Assembly (NCBI GenBank): GCA_963513935.1 | Contig: OY740765.1 | Span: forward strand, 75,003,718 to 75,067,717 | DNA length: 64,000 nucleotides | Direction of reading: 5' to 3' | Source of the DNA: Aphrophora alni | Lineage: Eukaryota > Arthropoda > Insecta > Hemiptera > Aphrophoridae | Shown: positions 10,117-20,382 of the stretch, piece by piece | How positions within the stretch are numbered: the first letter of the stretch is position 1 | Layout: each line of letters starts with the position of its first letter | Program-made: the position numbers and the translations under genes | The notes under the pieces: generated by a model | Databases searched by the model: none | Told to the model about the DNA's origin: nothing | The model's input: the letters and a program-made list of their open reading frames with translations, nothing else

Positions 10117-10460
10117 ATGTCTATTCCCTTGAAGGCTATATCAGCAGCTCTCAGCAGCAAGAGTACGTTACAATTCAACTTGACTATCGGTGACCTAATA
10201 TTGCGCAATATTTTTGGTAAACTTTACGTTCAATTGTATGACAGGCAACAGTGTATGACCTTGAACGCTAACGAATGGAGGCTACTCGAGGAGAGTATGC
10301 CACTCGTGTTGCCAAATTGTTTTATATCGAGAAAGAGCTGCGCTCCTATATCATTGAGATCTTGGCCAGCGACGAGCTCGTATCTAGCGCACTCCCCGAA
10401 GCGGACAAATTGTACGACGAAGTCAAGTTGTTTAAGAAATATGCAGGCGGCGGTAATTGA
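10117..10460 (+). pseudogene. PC4-like protein remnant
   Basis: The ATG at 10117 begins a frame whose residues about 18-64 (LTIGDLILRNIFGKLYVQLYDRQQ, then TLNANEWRLLEE) follow the pattern of the single-stranded-DNA-binding PC4/p15 fold: a beta strand with an R/K-rich turn, then a 'LN..EW..L' helix start. Near 10300 coding moves to the frame of 10275-10460, which gives a helix-rich tail (KLFYIEKELRSYIIEI) and ends at a TGA at 10458-10460. One small indel explains the change. PC4-like proteins bind ssDNA and act in transcription or replication; here the role is inferred only. Its end overlaps the start of the next ORF by 20 bases. Confidence 0.45.
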
Positions 10461-10805
10461 ATTTCACGCCTTCCGAGATAACGACAACAAGTATATAGTC
10501 CAAGAATTGGCTATAGTCGGTGATCTATTTCAAAGTGTTACAGTTTTTAAACTACCCTACAGATTTTCAGTCTAAAACGAAAAATCTCAAAAATCGGCTC
10601 GTTGGCTGCAATCACACTTTCACTATATCAGGTGGGACGAGGGTGGTACACCGTATAGTGAAGACACGATACGTACCTTGTGCAAACCTTTTGCAATCAT
10701 TTTCACAAAAGGATTAGAAAAGCACTATTTTTGAGACAATTCCATCCTGATGTCATGGAATTGCCTCAAGAAGAGAAATTTACCTATAATAATAATATTA
10801 ACTGA
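10441..10805 (+). pseudogene. Uncharacterised viral-type ORF overlapping the PC4-like gene
   Basis: The ATG at 10441 lies inside the end of the previous ORF in another frame. The frame is open to a TAA at 10573. It then continues in the same frame (ARWLQSHFHYIRWDEGGTPY) to a TGA at about 10732, after which a neighbouring frame carries FHPDVMELPQEEK to 10805. So there is one stop and one frameshift. The motifs KYIVQELAIV and the W-L-x(4)-H-x(2)-I-x-W-D pattern resemble a family of small unnamed proteins common in arthropod genomes. I cannot give a function. The 20-base overlap with the upstream gene suggests translation from a compact array. Confidence 0.45.
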
Positions 10806-11279
10806 TATTACCTCAGCATAATAGTAACGTAGATAGTAAATGTGGAATAAAAAGTGCTAAAAGTTATTACGATTTACTCCTAGCCTAATTTGAGCCCTTT
10901 GGAGCGGTTTAAAAACCCGTAAGGCTGTGTGTGTTAGCCAGGTCCCTGGCGTGGAGTCAATTCTCTTGTAAACATGTGTAACATAGGCTTGAAGTAAATT
11001 CGTACAAAAAATATTAAAAAATTAATACATCCAAAAAAATTATTAAAATAAAAATCCAAAAAAAAAAGTTGGAGACCACAATTTTGTAATGGAGTGGTGG
11101 TCACAGGAAACAGTGATGGATTTGGGGCTATCGCAAGGGGTAAAGCCTTCTGCTTGCCCCGGCTTGTAATGTGAGCACGAGGAACAGCTTCACTGTACCA
11201 CGTGGAGGTTCTAACCCCATGAAAACACAGAGGACAAGTCTATTTGTTTCAGTCACAAGTTAAAAGTCCGTGTGAGAAG
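10806..11279. other. Spacer before the IAP-like genes
   Basis: No coding frame is recognised. The first part resembles ordinary host-like DNA with an A-rich tract at 11010-11070. The part at 10890-10990 and 11080-11220 is more GC-rich and could be the end of another repeat, but I cannot name it. Confidence 0.4.
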
Positions 11280-11564
11280 ATGTGGACCGATTGTATAATA
11301 TTAGAAAATGTATACGATCTCCGATATTCGACTTACACAGCACGGCTACAGACCTATTCAAATTGGGTATATCCCTTGTCAGCGAGTAACTTGGCCGAAG
11401 CAGGATTTTTGTACATCGATGTTTATGACCGTACATATTGTTTTACCTGTGGCTTGGGTCTTGGCCAATGGGAACCAAATGAAGACCCTATTGTCGAACT
11501 ATACGAATGGACGTCAGATAGATGTAGATATATAAGAGCACAGAAGTTCGTAGCATGTTTATAG
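11280..11564 (+). pseudogene. IAP-like BIR domain, degenerate
   Basis: The start chosen is the ATG at 11280 (MWTDCIILENVYDLR), followed by a BIR domain: RLQTYSNWVYPLSASNLAEA, GFLYIDVYDRTYCFTCGLGL, and QW. The first two Cys of the zinc site are present (CFTC), but at the expected His position the protein has Leu-Tyr (VELYEW). The spacing to the last Cys is one residue longer, so zinc binding is probably lost. BIR domains bind caspases or adaptor proteins and block apoptosis. The frame ends at 11564, and a RING domain follows in another frame, so BIR and RING were probably one IAP gene broken by an indel. Confidence 0.75.
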
Positions 11565-11749
11565 TAAATAACAGTCTCACCACTATATGCGAGAGTAAGC
11601 TATGTAAAATTTGCTACCAATCGGATATAGAAGTCGGTTTGTTTCCTTGTGGTCATTTACTAGCCTGTACCACTTGTTCACTCAAATTAAAGCATTGTGG
11701 TCTGTGTAGAGAAAAGATAACTGCCACTGTACCCATATTTTTTACATAA
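11555..11749 (+). pseudogene. IAP-like C-terminal RING-HC domain
   Basis: The frame from the ATG at 11555 holds a complete C3HC4 RING: CKIC, then CGHLLAC after 11 residues, then TTC and CGLC, with exact RING-HC spacing. It ends nine residues after the last Cys (TATVPIFFT), as is normal for inhibitor-of-apoptosis proteins, whose RING is at the very C-terminus and gives E3 ubiquitin ligase activity. It overlaps the end of the BIR ORF by ten bases in a different frame. All zinc ligands are intact although the upstream BIR is not, so the reading frame may have broken recently. Confidence 0.85.
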
Positions 11750-11833
11750 ATCATTGTTCTCACAATCATTTATAATAAGATATTGTTTTGTGTGCTCAGA
11801 TGATGGAACATTCGCTAGACCCCTCGTATTGGT

Positions 11834-12057
11834 TTGTGTTCCCCCCATACTCACCGTACTGAGTATGACTTTTGTCGTACTTTCTATGGTCATCGGGGGC
11901 ACAACACCCCACTGCATTTAGCATGGCCCGATTTTTTTACACGGGGTTTAAGGATGAAACTATTTGTTTTGCCTGTGGTGGGGGTCTTAGGGGCTGGAAG
12001 GCCTACGTCGACCTTCTGGCAGAACATAGGCGATGGTTCCCACTGTGCCCTTTTTGA
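11834..12057 (+). pseudogene. Second IAP-like BIR domain fragment
   Basis: After the RING, a second BIR is seen across two frames. The part with NTPLHLAWPDFF lies in the frame of 11834. The zinc-binding part (FYTGFKDETICFACGGGLRG, then AEHRRWFPLC) lies in the frame ending at 12057. The latter has the perfect CX2CX16HX6C pattern, unlike the first BIR. The fragment stops after the domain with no RING. It may be the start of a second IAP gene or a displaced piece of the first. It marks the right edge of recognisable viral coding. Confidence 0.75.
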
Positions 12058-12133
12058 GGGAACTTGTGCGGAAGGTTTCTTTGGGCCTAACTCCAAGGAC
12101 CTGTGGAGTATAGAAAGAGCTTTGTACTAATTA

Positions 12134-12420
12134 ATGGTTAAAGTATAGTTAATCGTAGTATTAAGTCCTAAATGTAGTTAACTATTAAAAGTACAGTTAG
12201 TGTATATCGAAAATGTCACTATGTGTTCGGGGCGAGTAGAGTGGAGCCATACACTGAAGGCTAACGTTATCAGATTAATAGTAGTATTAAGTTAAACTAA
12301 AAGTAGTTATTACTAACTGTTTAAGCTAAAAGTAGTTAGTACTAACATAATTGTTTAAAGTATAGTTAATAGTAGTATTAAGTCCTAAATGTAGTTAACT
12401 AAGTACAGTTAGTTGTATTA
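12134..12420. repeat. Direct repeat pair of about 70 bp
   Basis: The stretch at about 12134-12204 (ggttaaagtatagttaatcg... tagttaactat) returns at about 12353-12420 with few changes. The left arm of the large inverted repeat lies between them. Confidence 0.75.
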
Positions 12421-12666
12421 GGTTATAAGTCAATCTAATGTGAAAACACACACACACACACACACCCGTGCAAACTAGTAGCTTAAATTGTAGACAGATT
12501 TAAAAAATACGTTCACCTACAACAACTATGGTAGTACTAACTACTTTTAGCTTAAACAGTTAGTAATAACTACTTTTAGGTTAACTTAATACTACTATAA
12601 ATCTGATAACGTTAGCCTTCAGTGCAAGGCTCCACTCTACTCACCCCGAACGCAGAGTAACATTTT
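12210..12666. repeat. Large inverted repeat, arms about 136 bp
   Basis: The left arm 12210-12346 and right arm 12531-12666 are near-complementary, for example gttcggggcgagtagagtgg against ccactctactcaccccgaac. The loop of about 184 bp contains a CA microsatellite. A third copy of the 'actcgccccgaacgga' core lies at about 12700-12720. It stands directly after the viral block, so it may be a viral terminal structure, a fold-back transposon, or a rearranged host repeat. Confidence 0.8.
12445..12467. repeat. CA microsatellite
   Basis: About eleven CA units in the loop of the large inverted repeat; a second short CA run lies at 12825-12838. Confidence 0.9.
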
Positions 12667-12739
12667 GTTTTCAAGATTTTGATGGTATTTATGACCTCAC
12701 TCTTACTCGCCCCGAACGGAGAGTGAAATGACAGATAGT

Positions 12740-14010
12740 CGGTTACTGTGTGCGATATCTAGACTTGCAACTGCCTATATATTGTCGTAATAGAGGAGTG
12801 GGGACAGCCTTGTGTACAGTCTACACACACACACACAGCTATCTTGATGACCTCAATTCAGTTGACCCGGGTCCAGTCTGCTTATTCAAAAACTTGTTTT
12901 CATCGAACTAATTATTTAATACATATTCACACGTTAGTTTTATTTATATACAGAAACACTTTTGTGTAAAATACAGAAAAACATACACTCCGTTTTTATG
13001 GTTTTGTAACTTGTTCATATTCACAAAGTCTTTAACAATGTTTTGGAATGTAAACTTGCAGCAGGTGCAATTATTCCAAGCGCATGTTATCAGTTCTATT
13101 CAGATAAAATTTGTGTTCAACTTAAACTGACACAACTGTTATAACGCTCAGTGTTTATTGAAAGATAATAAGAAAAATGCTGTTGTGTTATTTTACTTGA
13201 ATTTTCTCTAATGCAAAAATTACAGATGCAAAAGTGGCCATTTCCATTGATGTTAGGTGCAAATGTGGACTTTTCTATTTTACGTGCAAAAGCGGAAATT
13301 TCCAAACTTCAACTTCCATTATTTAATTACAGCAACTCTAAGCCTGGTTTCTTTTATTTATTCATATTTGTATGCTATAAAGTTAATATGTAAAAAATTG
13401 TCTTAAAAATTAAAAGCCGCTCTGTGAGAAGTTTTTTTAGTTTAACAAACATTTGCCAAACATGTCCGCTTTTGAATTTAGACCCCTCATTAAATTAAAA
13501 TTTGTACAAAATTGCAAAATCAGATTTTGAGTGAAAAATCAATTTTAATTTTGAAATAAGCGAATATTTTTTTAAATATTGAACTTTTAGAATCATCATG
13601 AGATCAAGTAATAGCTATATATTTATCTGAGTTACATGTTATAAAAGTATCACTGCCCTAAAGCTATTATGGTTTTTAAGTAGAATTGAAATTTGTAAAT
13701 GAACACCGCGCGAGTTTATTAGTTTACCTCTAGGAAAATCAATGTTTTCAGAAAAGTACCCGCACTCCTCCCCGCGTCATACTCAGCACTTGCCCAACCA
13801 TCAGTCAAGATCCGTGGCGACACTTATAGTAGTGTTTGCAAGAGTTTTACGGTTGGGTAAAGTATGAACATTACAAAAAAAATCGAAATCCCGTGTCCTC
13901 AACTACTGAGAAAGGTTGAAAATTATCCTTTGTAATTATACTCAATAGAGCATCATCTATTTGTTTTTTCTGAGTAAACAGAACTTTTTTTTTGGCAAAT
14001 GAATAGTTGA
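12740..14010. other. Non-coding, nothing recognised
   Basis: AT-rich DNA with short chance ORFs only. A loosely repeated 'gcaaaagtggccatttcc'-like motif appears near 13228-13300. Confidence 0.5.
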
Positions 14011-14330
14011 TCAGACTTGTTCTTTAGGAGGTACAGATGTTGAGTTTGAGGAGAAATCAATTTGAGCAGAGTTTGATATCATTGAAGTTTGTCCTGGAAG
14101 ATTATCAGCTGAAGGTTCGATAGAAGTATTTCCCTTAGGATTATTCGAAGGAGGAATTTCCACCGTAGGATGTTTATGCTGAAAGTGAGATTTAAAATTT
14201 GTTACTGATGATCAGTATATTTTACAAAACTTTTACACAAATTACACTCAGCCTCCCCGTCTTTAAATTTGGCAAATAAACTATAAAAGTTTCTAATCAT
14301 TGACTTTTTTTGTTTTGAAGGACATTTTAA
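14011..14330 (-). pseudogene. BED-type zinc finger, hAT transposase N-terminal remnant
   Basis: Read on the minus strand, a frame from about 14330 gives SMIRNFYSLFAKF, then CNLC (the first zinc ligands). After one small indel it gives TNFKSHFQHKHP, the His part of a BED finger. A Ser/Pro/Asn-rich linker follows, ending in a stop at 14013. BED fingers sit at the N-terminus of hAT transposases and bind element ends. No catalytic domain follows, so this is a truncated relic. Confidence 0.7.
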
Positions 14331-16139
14331 AAGTAGTATGAAAAACAATAACAATTAAAATAGTAATTAACTATAATAAAAAGATAACAAAAAATAATAA
14401 ATATGGTATGAAAACATTTAAATAAACACTGTTATAAAATATGGGAATAACGACTGTTAAGAGTCCACTGTCTGAAAAATGCCAGTGTTAACGAGTTGCG
14501 TGCAATAAATAAATAAACAAAGTCTAAACAGTCAATATTATTTGTGCACATTATTTGTAACCCAACACTTTCACGAATTTAAACTTGACAAGTTCCACGA
14601 ATCTAGCTATAGAATTAACTATTAAAATTACTTTGTATTTAGTTTTGCCTACTGCTTATTTATCATTGCATACAACAGTATCAATTATATCTGCTAATTT
14701 TAACTACTATTCATTATTCAATATTAGCAATTGCAGCTTTAGCTGTTAATAATAATTATAGCTTTTGAGTTTTGGCCATCACTAATACAGAGTCAGTGTA
14801 AGCAATAGCAAAGAACAAAGAACTAACAGTACAAAATCATTACAATGCAGTATTACCTTACCTATACAGAAAACTATGCTGACTGTGCTAAATTACTTCT
14901 AGAATGTTCAAATAAACTATATACTTAGCAATATTTCTTACCATAACATAAATATATATATATATTAAATATATATATATATATATATATAAATCTTTTG
15001 CAGTTGTAAAATGATTATAAATTATGGACATATTAATTTAATCTGTTATAAATTAAATGTTAATATTTTTTGATTTCCGAAGTAATAACACTGCCTGTTT
15101 TTCGTTTGTGAGTCTACAGTTGGCTACTGCAAAAGCAACCTTGTCTTGTATCATGCGTCATCACATCAGAAAATCAGATCAGTGTTCAAGGATGGTAGTA
15201 GTGGTTTGTAACCTGCAATTAATGTATTTTATTGTGAATACATCGTAAAAGTAATTACTTTTCCTACCATTACTAGTGAATTGTATTTATTTAAGTATGT
15301 TGTGGTACCTGGCATTGCTCTCTAGCATTGATTGATGCTATATTACGGTGAAAGATACATACTATATTATTTATTTTAGTTGTTGCATTAAGAATTAGAG
15401 TTAGAAGTAACTTGCAAGGCTAGTTAAAGAAAATGAATAATTTGAAGAATTCTTTGATGTTTATTTACAATGTCATTTCGCGGGTTAATTGATTATAAAG
15501 GTAAAAGTACTACCTAAAAATAGAGGTGTCGTTATGTAATATTGACATAATTTGGGCTTATTCAGGGTTTTTATGTAGCATCTTGCTCAAATTTAATTCC
15601 GTATTATGCCTTATTTATGTGCAGTTGGCCTACAAGTTTCTATGAAATTTTAGTAGTCTACATTATGTATGTTGTTTTCAGTCATTCACCTAGCATTATT
15701 TAACATTGTTGTGAACCTTTTCAAAGACATTTGCATCTAAATGAAACATTCAATTGACAGTCATATGGTTCTAGTAATTACTGCTGTAGCCAAAATTCAT
15801 GACTCCTATAGTTTGACATGGTAAAGTGTTTTTTTTTAAGTAATTAAACAAAGTTTAAGCGTTTTAAAATTTAAACTTACTGCCCTCAATATAAAAATAT
15901 AGTATTGACAAGGCTATCTTTTGGATTTTGCTAGATCTAGCTTCTGGATATGGCTATAAAATATTTGTTTAAACAAATGGTAAATGTTTACTTTAAGGTG
16001 GCACCATATTTTTCGGATTTTATTTTTTTTATCGTATCTTGCCTCATAAGAATAAATAATGTTTTTATTGCGCTGATCACTATTTTTCACTGGAAAATCA
16101 CAATAAAAAAACTATCAAATCTGACGTATTTATAGGTTA
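14331..16139. other. Non-coding with a TA microsatellite
   Basis: No supported gene. A TA-rich microsatellite occupies about 14951-14991. The short ORFs at 15057 and 15950 have no family features. Confidence 0.5.
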
Positions 16140-16147
16140 GACTTGTT

Positions 16148-16774
16148 CAGTGGCGGATCTAGAATTTTATTTGGGGGGGGGGGGCTGAACGGGGGAAAAT
16201 TTTGTGAAAGGACTTTCATATAATGAAGCGACCAAAACAGTAGTTTAACGTTGTTTTATGGAGTAAAAACGTGTGTTTCATATTAAAGGTTTTCAGACTT
16301 GTCAATGGACCAGCGCCGGCGCCATCTTGCATGTGAACGTCTTCACTTTTACTCTTCTTTGGGTTCTTGTAGCACGAAATATTTGTCTGTTTACGTTTAG
16401 ACATTTCCACAACACAAACAATAACACGTTTAGTTTAACCGCTGAGTCACTGTATGTGCGTCCTTGATAATGCGCATATCGTTTCAATGAAACTAGATAA
16501 ACGGAGCGGGCACAAAAATCAAAATATTTTATGTTGATTGATTGCAGGCAATGTAAATGTAACTAAGACATTATACAAAGTATTAAAACGTTAACGGATA
16601 TCATACAGTTGTAGACGTAGTAGTGGAATTAGGTCATTCTTGCTAATGAATATATTTTACGAGCTTCAAACTAAATATATTGGTATAAAATTTACATTCT
16701 TTCAAAAAAATTTTTAGAGGTTTTGGGGGTGGCTTCAGCCCGAAAGCCCCCCCCCCACCGTAGATCCGCCACTG
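16148..16774. mobile_element. Non-autonomous hAT element (MITE) with TSD
   Basis: The left end CAGTGGCGGATCTAG and right end CTACGGTGG...GATCCGCCACTG-type sequence form terminal inverted repeats; 'cagtggcggatcta' matches 'tagatccgccactg'. Both continue into G/C runs. The flanks are gacttgtt (16140-16147) and gacttttt (16775-16782), an 8-bp target duplication with one mismatch, as expected for hAT. The 627-bp interior has no transposase. Confidence 0.85.
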
Positions 16775-16854
16775 GACTTTTTAAGACATAATCACAAGTA
16801 TTCACTTTTACATCTCATGTTATTAAAGATATTTCAATCTATAATATCCGTGAT

Positions 16855-16902
16855 CTAATTGCAAATTAATAACTTCAATAAACTTACGAAAGGTTTGGCC
16901 TG

Positions 16903-16964
<62 letters not shown>

Positions 16965-17430
16965 CTACCTGGCCAAGCCTGTTGCCCGTAAAAAAAGTAA
17001 GCAGATTATTAACTTCAATAAATGTACAAAAGGTTTAGTCAGGTTAATAGCCATCTAGCTTAGTCATTGTGTAATGTGCATGTGTCAAACCATAGATATT
17101 TTTATTCCTATTATGTCTTGCCCTTATGCGTAATCTATAAACCTCTCAATTTGATAGTTTTTAGATTGTGATTTTTCAGTAAAAAATAGTGATCTTATTA
17201 TGTTCATTAAACATACGAAAGGTTTAGGCAGGTTATTATATATATATATATATATAGCCATCTGGCCAAACCTGTCGTGACATGAAATAGCGATCTAGCT
17301 TAGTCATTGTGTAAGGTGCATGTGTCAAGCCATACGATATTCTTATTCCTGTTCTGTCTTGCAATTAAGTGTAACCTATAAACTCCTTCATTTAAATTAT
17401 AATTTTTCAGTGAAAAATAGTGATCGGCGC
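16855..17430. repeat. 240-bp tandem duplication with TA tracts in hairpins
   Basis: The segment around 17050-17200 (ctagcttagtcattgtgtaa) returns exactly 240 bases later at 17290-17430. The TA tracts at 16904-16963 and about 17232-17258 are each flanked by inverted copies of 'aggtttggcc(t/a)ggt' and 'acctggccaagcct', so each could extrude as a cruciform. Confidence 0.75.
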
Positions 17431-18183
17431 AAGGAAAACATTATTTATTCTTATGAAGTAAGGTATGTAGTAGACGATAAAAAAATTAAATCCGGAAAAT
17501 ACTTCCACACCAAAGTAAACAATTATCAAACAAATCATTGTAGTATATAGATACCATTTGCACAAAAATTTAAAGTTGGATAGCACTTAAAATATTGAAA
17601 AAAAATTGTTCTTAGTTTATTAGGTTATGGTACTAATTTTTCACTGTCATTTGGCATCTGATGTAAACAATAAGAAAAATCTGTTACCTATATATTTGGC
17701 TCAAACAAGAGTAACGATTATTGAGTGAAAAACCCCCAACCATTAACACATGTCTTCTTTATAATAATCCAAAATGATGTCATTTTATAAATGCTGCTAT
17801 GCTGTAAATATCTAACTTAGCTATAACACTCCGAATAGATTAAATCAGGTTTTATATTCATAAGCATTGCATACAGTAATTGTTTACTGTAGTGCCCCAA
17901 TTTTGATATTTTTACTCTTTTTATTTTTGTACTACAAATCTGTCTTCATAAGAATAGTGACATTTTTTTATTTGAGCAAAATAGTTTTTCACGGAAAAAA
18001 ACAACATTTATTTCAAGTTTTCTAGGTTAAAGTCCATTAAATGAATTACATGTTAAAATAGGTTTGTATGTGAACTGTTTTTACCTTGCAAGGTCAAATA
18101 TATATGCTATAGCCACCTTACTTGACCTACACATAAATAAAGCTACCTACGATATGTCAACACCAATTGTAATTTTTCATGTG
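17431..18183. other. Non-coding
   Basis: AT-rich DNA, nothing recognised. Confidence 0.5.
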
Positions 18184-18262
18184 ATGTTCCCAAGCGGTCT
18201 CGCATCCAAGTACTATACTAACCATGCTCAATCTTGCTTGACTTTGGTGATCGAATATTGTT
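18184..18262 (-). pseudogene. 5S rRNA-derived fragment 1
   Basis: The + strand sequence tgttcccaagcggtctcgca, followed by tccaagtac and then gcttgac and ggtgatcga, is the reverse complement of the 3' two thirds of animal 5S rRNA. The region around the internal control elements is recognisable with many changes and a small insertion. It is a pseudogene or the head of a 5S-derived SINE on the minus strand. Confidence 0.65.
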
Positions 18263-18489
18263 TTTACTTTATTTGACCTATGCATAAATAAACCTATATA
18301 AACCCTAAGCATTATACCTGTAGCACTTATTTTCTTTTTACAATATTGTGACGAACATGAAAGTCTTGAATTTGTAAATCATTGAAATTACTGAACAAAC
18401 GTAATTCAGACATCTCATACTTCATGTTGACTGTTCCAATGCTTTAAAAACAACAGTAATCTCAACTGATATTTTGCACACATAGTAAT

Positions 18490-18560
18490 AACAAGTGGTC
18501 ACCCATCCAAGTAATATCACACTCAATGTTGCTTGACTTCTGTGATCAGTTGAAACATTG
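18490..18560 (-). pseudogene. 5S rRNA-derived fragment 2
   Basis: A second, more diverged piece of the same part of 5S rRNA in the same orientation (agtggtcacccatccaagta, then tgcttgacttctgtgatcag), about 310 bases to the right of the first. Two copies so close together suggest a 5S-derived SINE family or a tandem duplication. Confidence 0.55.
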
Positions 18561-20330
18561 TGTTTCCCATGTATTTAACCTACAAATATGTCAATTTCAA
18601 ACTTAAAAACATTTTTGCTCACAAAAAAATGTTACTATTCTTATGAAGACGGGTATGTAGTAAAAAAATAATGAAGGGAAAAAAATCAAAATTGAAGTGC
18701 TACCGTAAACAATTACCTTACATACTTGTAGCCTACTTGGAATGATGGCTCTTAAGACACATTGTGAAATATTTTTTAAGAAATATCCGACGAAAAAATT
18801 TGTAATATTCCGGCTTTTTTCTCAGAATATCTCGAGGTCTGATTAATTTAAACTTTTATCTCGGCATATTCTGCTTTCTAAATGTCATTTTGTTTTTAAA
18901 TTTAGTTGTTAAATTTTCTGTGAAAAACTGCCAAATAAAAAATTTGCATATCACCCATATAGGTAACAATTCTATATTTCAACCAGTTTTGGGGGGAAGA
19001 AGGGTGGGTTTTTTTGTTCTGTTTCATAGGTTTGAGAATTTTGAAGTGTGTGATGATTACTTTAGTCACTGGTACGATAGTACATAAATCTGGTATTTAT
19101 GTCTGTGGGCAAATTAAATCACAAAAAGTGACTGAAGTAGTCATTACTCTCACCAAAAACTTCGTATTGTAGTAAACTAGAAAAAAGGAAGAGGAGAAAT
19201 TAGTGCTAATATATTATACTTTATTTTCAAGTACCCAAAAATTCCTGATTTTATGTTTCATAAATTTTCACATAGCCTATGCAATGTAAAGTTTTCGGTT
19301 CGTGTACGTGAAAATGAGAGGAGTCAGGATGAATAAGGGTAGGATTAACGTACTTTGCGTATTTTTTATGTACATTATGCATACTTCGTCTATTTTTCAA
19401 TATTCAAAATGCCGATTTTCACAAATATAACTGATGATTTTTGTAAAGAAAAAAATATCATTAAAAAAATATTTATTTTACGAAAGAAATATAAATAACA
19501 ATTTGTAACAATTAACAAATTATTTTAATATGTGTTAATAATTTAAAAAAAATTAAGATATGTTTATTCCAACAACTGCATCTTCAATTAGATCCAACAT
19601 TACATGCATATCATGATATGGACGATGGGTTTACTACTCAATAACAGTAGTCACGTGATCGTTTATTATCAGTAATAGCTTACCTTTCAATACGGGACTA
19701 ACGGGAAAATATTCTTCTTCTATAATTATACGAAACAAGTGTTAGCCAAGTAACATTTCAAATTGAAATATCATATTAAGGCATAATATTTTTAAATAAC
19801 GTACAACTTATTTAATTTAATATCTACCTAAAACCAGAGCGTAAAAATATTTTCTGAGGAATATAGTTATTAAAATGGATTTTCTCTTTATTTTGATTGG
19901 TTTGATTAGTATAAAGTGAAGTAATACTTATTTTGAGTAAGCCGCTTAGCTCGCTGCTCAATGTGTTCACAGCCGTCACATGGTATAATGTAAGTGTATA
20001 CCTTGCAAAATATGCTAGTGCGCTTGCTTTTGGTCGAAGAAAAAGTACCTTAGATAAAATTTGTGTAAAATTTTCTTATCTTTAAAATTGATTAGAGGTA
20101 AAACTAGAGCTAGGAGCTAAATTAACGAAGTTATTTGCAAGAAATTGAAAAAATAATTGTTAATAACAATTACTACTGCCAAACTATTTAGTTACATTTT
20201 TAATAAACTTATTCTACATCTGCTTAGAAACATTTGGCCATATATTTTTCCACTATACGAATTTTTCGATTGTCAAAACCGTATCATGACAGAAGTATTC
20301 TTAAATTTACCTAGAATTAAAAATGCATAA

Positions 20331-20382
<52 letters not shown>

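Larger units (their letters stand above)
4250..12130 (+). mobile_element. Endogenous adintovirus/Polinton-like DNA virus block (decayed)
   Basis: A run of tightly spaced, same-strand, intronless and mostly frame-broken genes that is GC-richer than the flanks. The order is: unknown ORF, PLA2-like, adenain-like protease, penton-like, hexon-like, small ORFs, PC4-like, unknown ORF, BIR, RING, BIR. A maturation protease next to capsid-like genes is the morphogenesis module of midsize linear dsDNA viruses. The VP1-type PLA2 plus basic tail is known from adintoviruses and parvoviruses, and IAP genes occur in several insect DNA viruses. No PolB, integrase or complete packaging ATPase is visible, so the copy is partial. 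About 1.66 kb without viral reading frames interrupts it (6121-7784). The exact ends are unknown; 4250 and 12130 mark where recognisable coding starts and stops. Confidence 0.7.
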
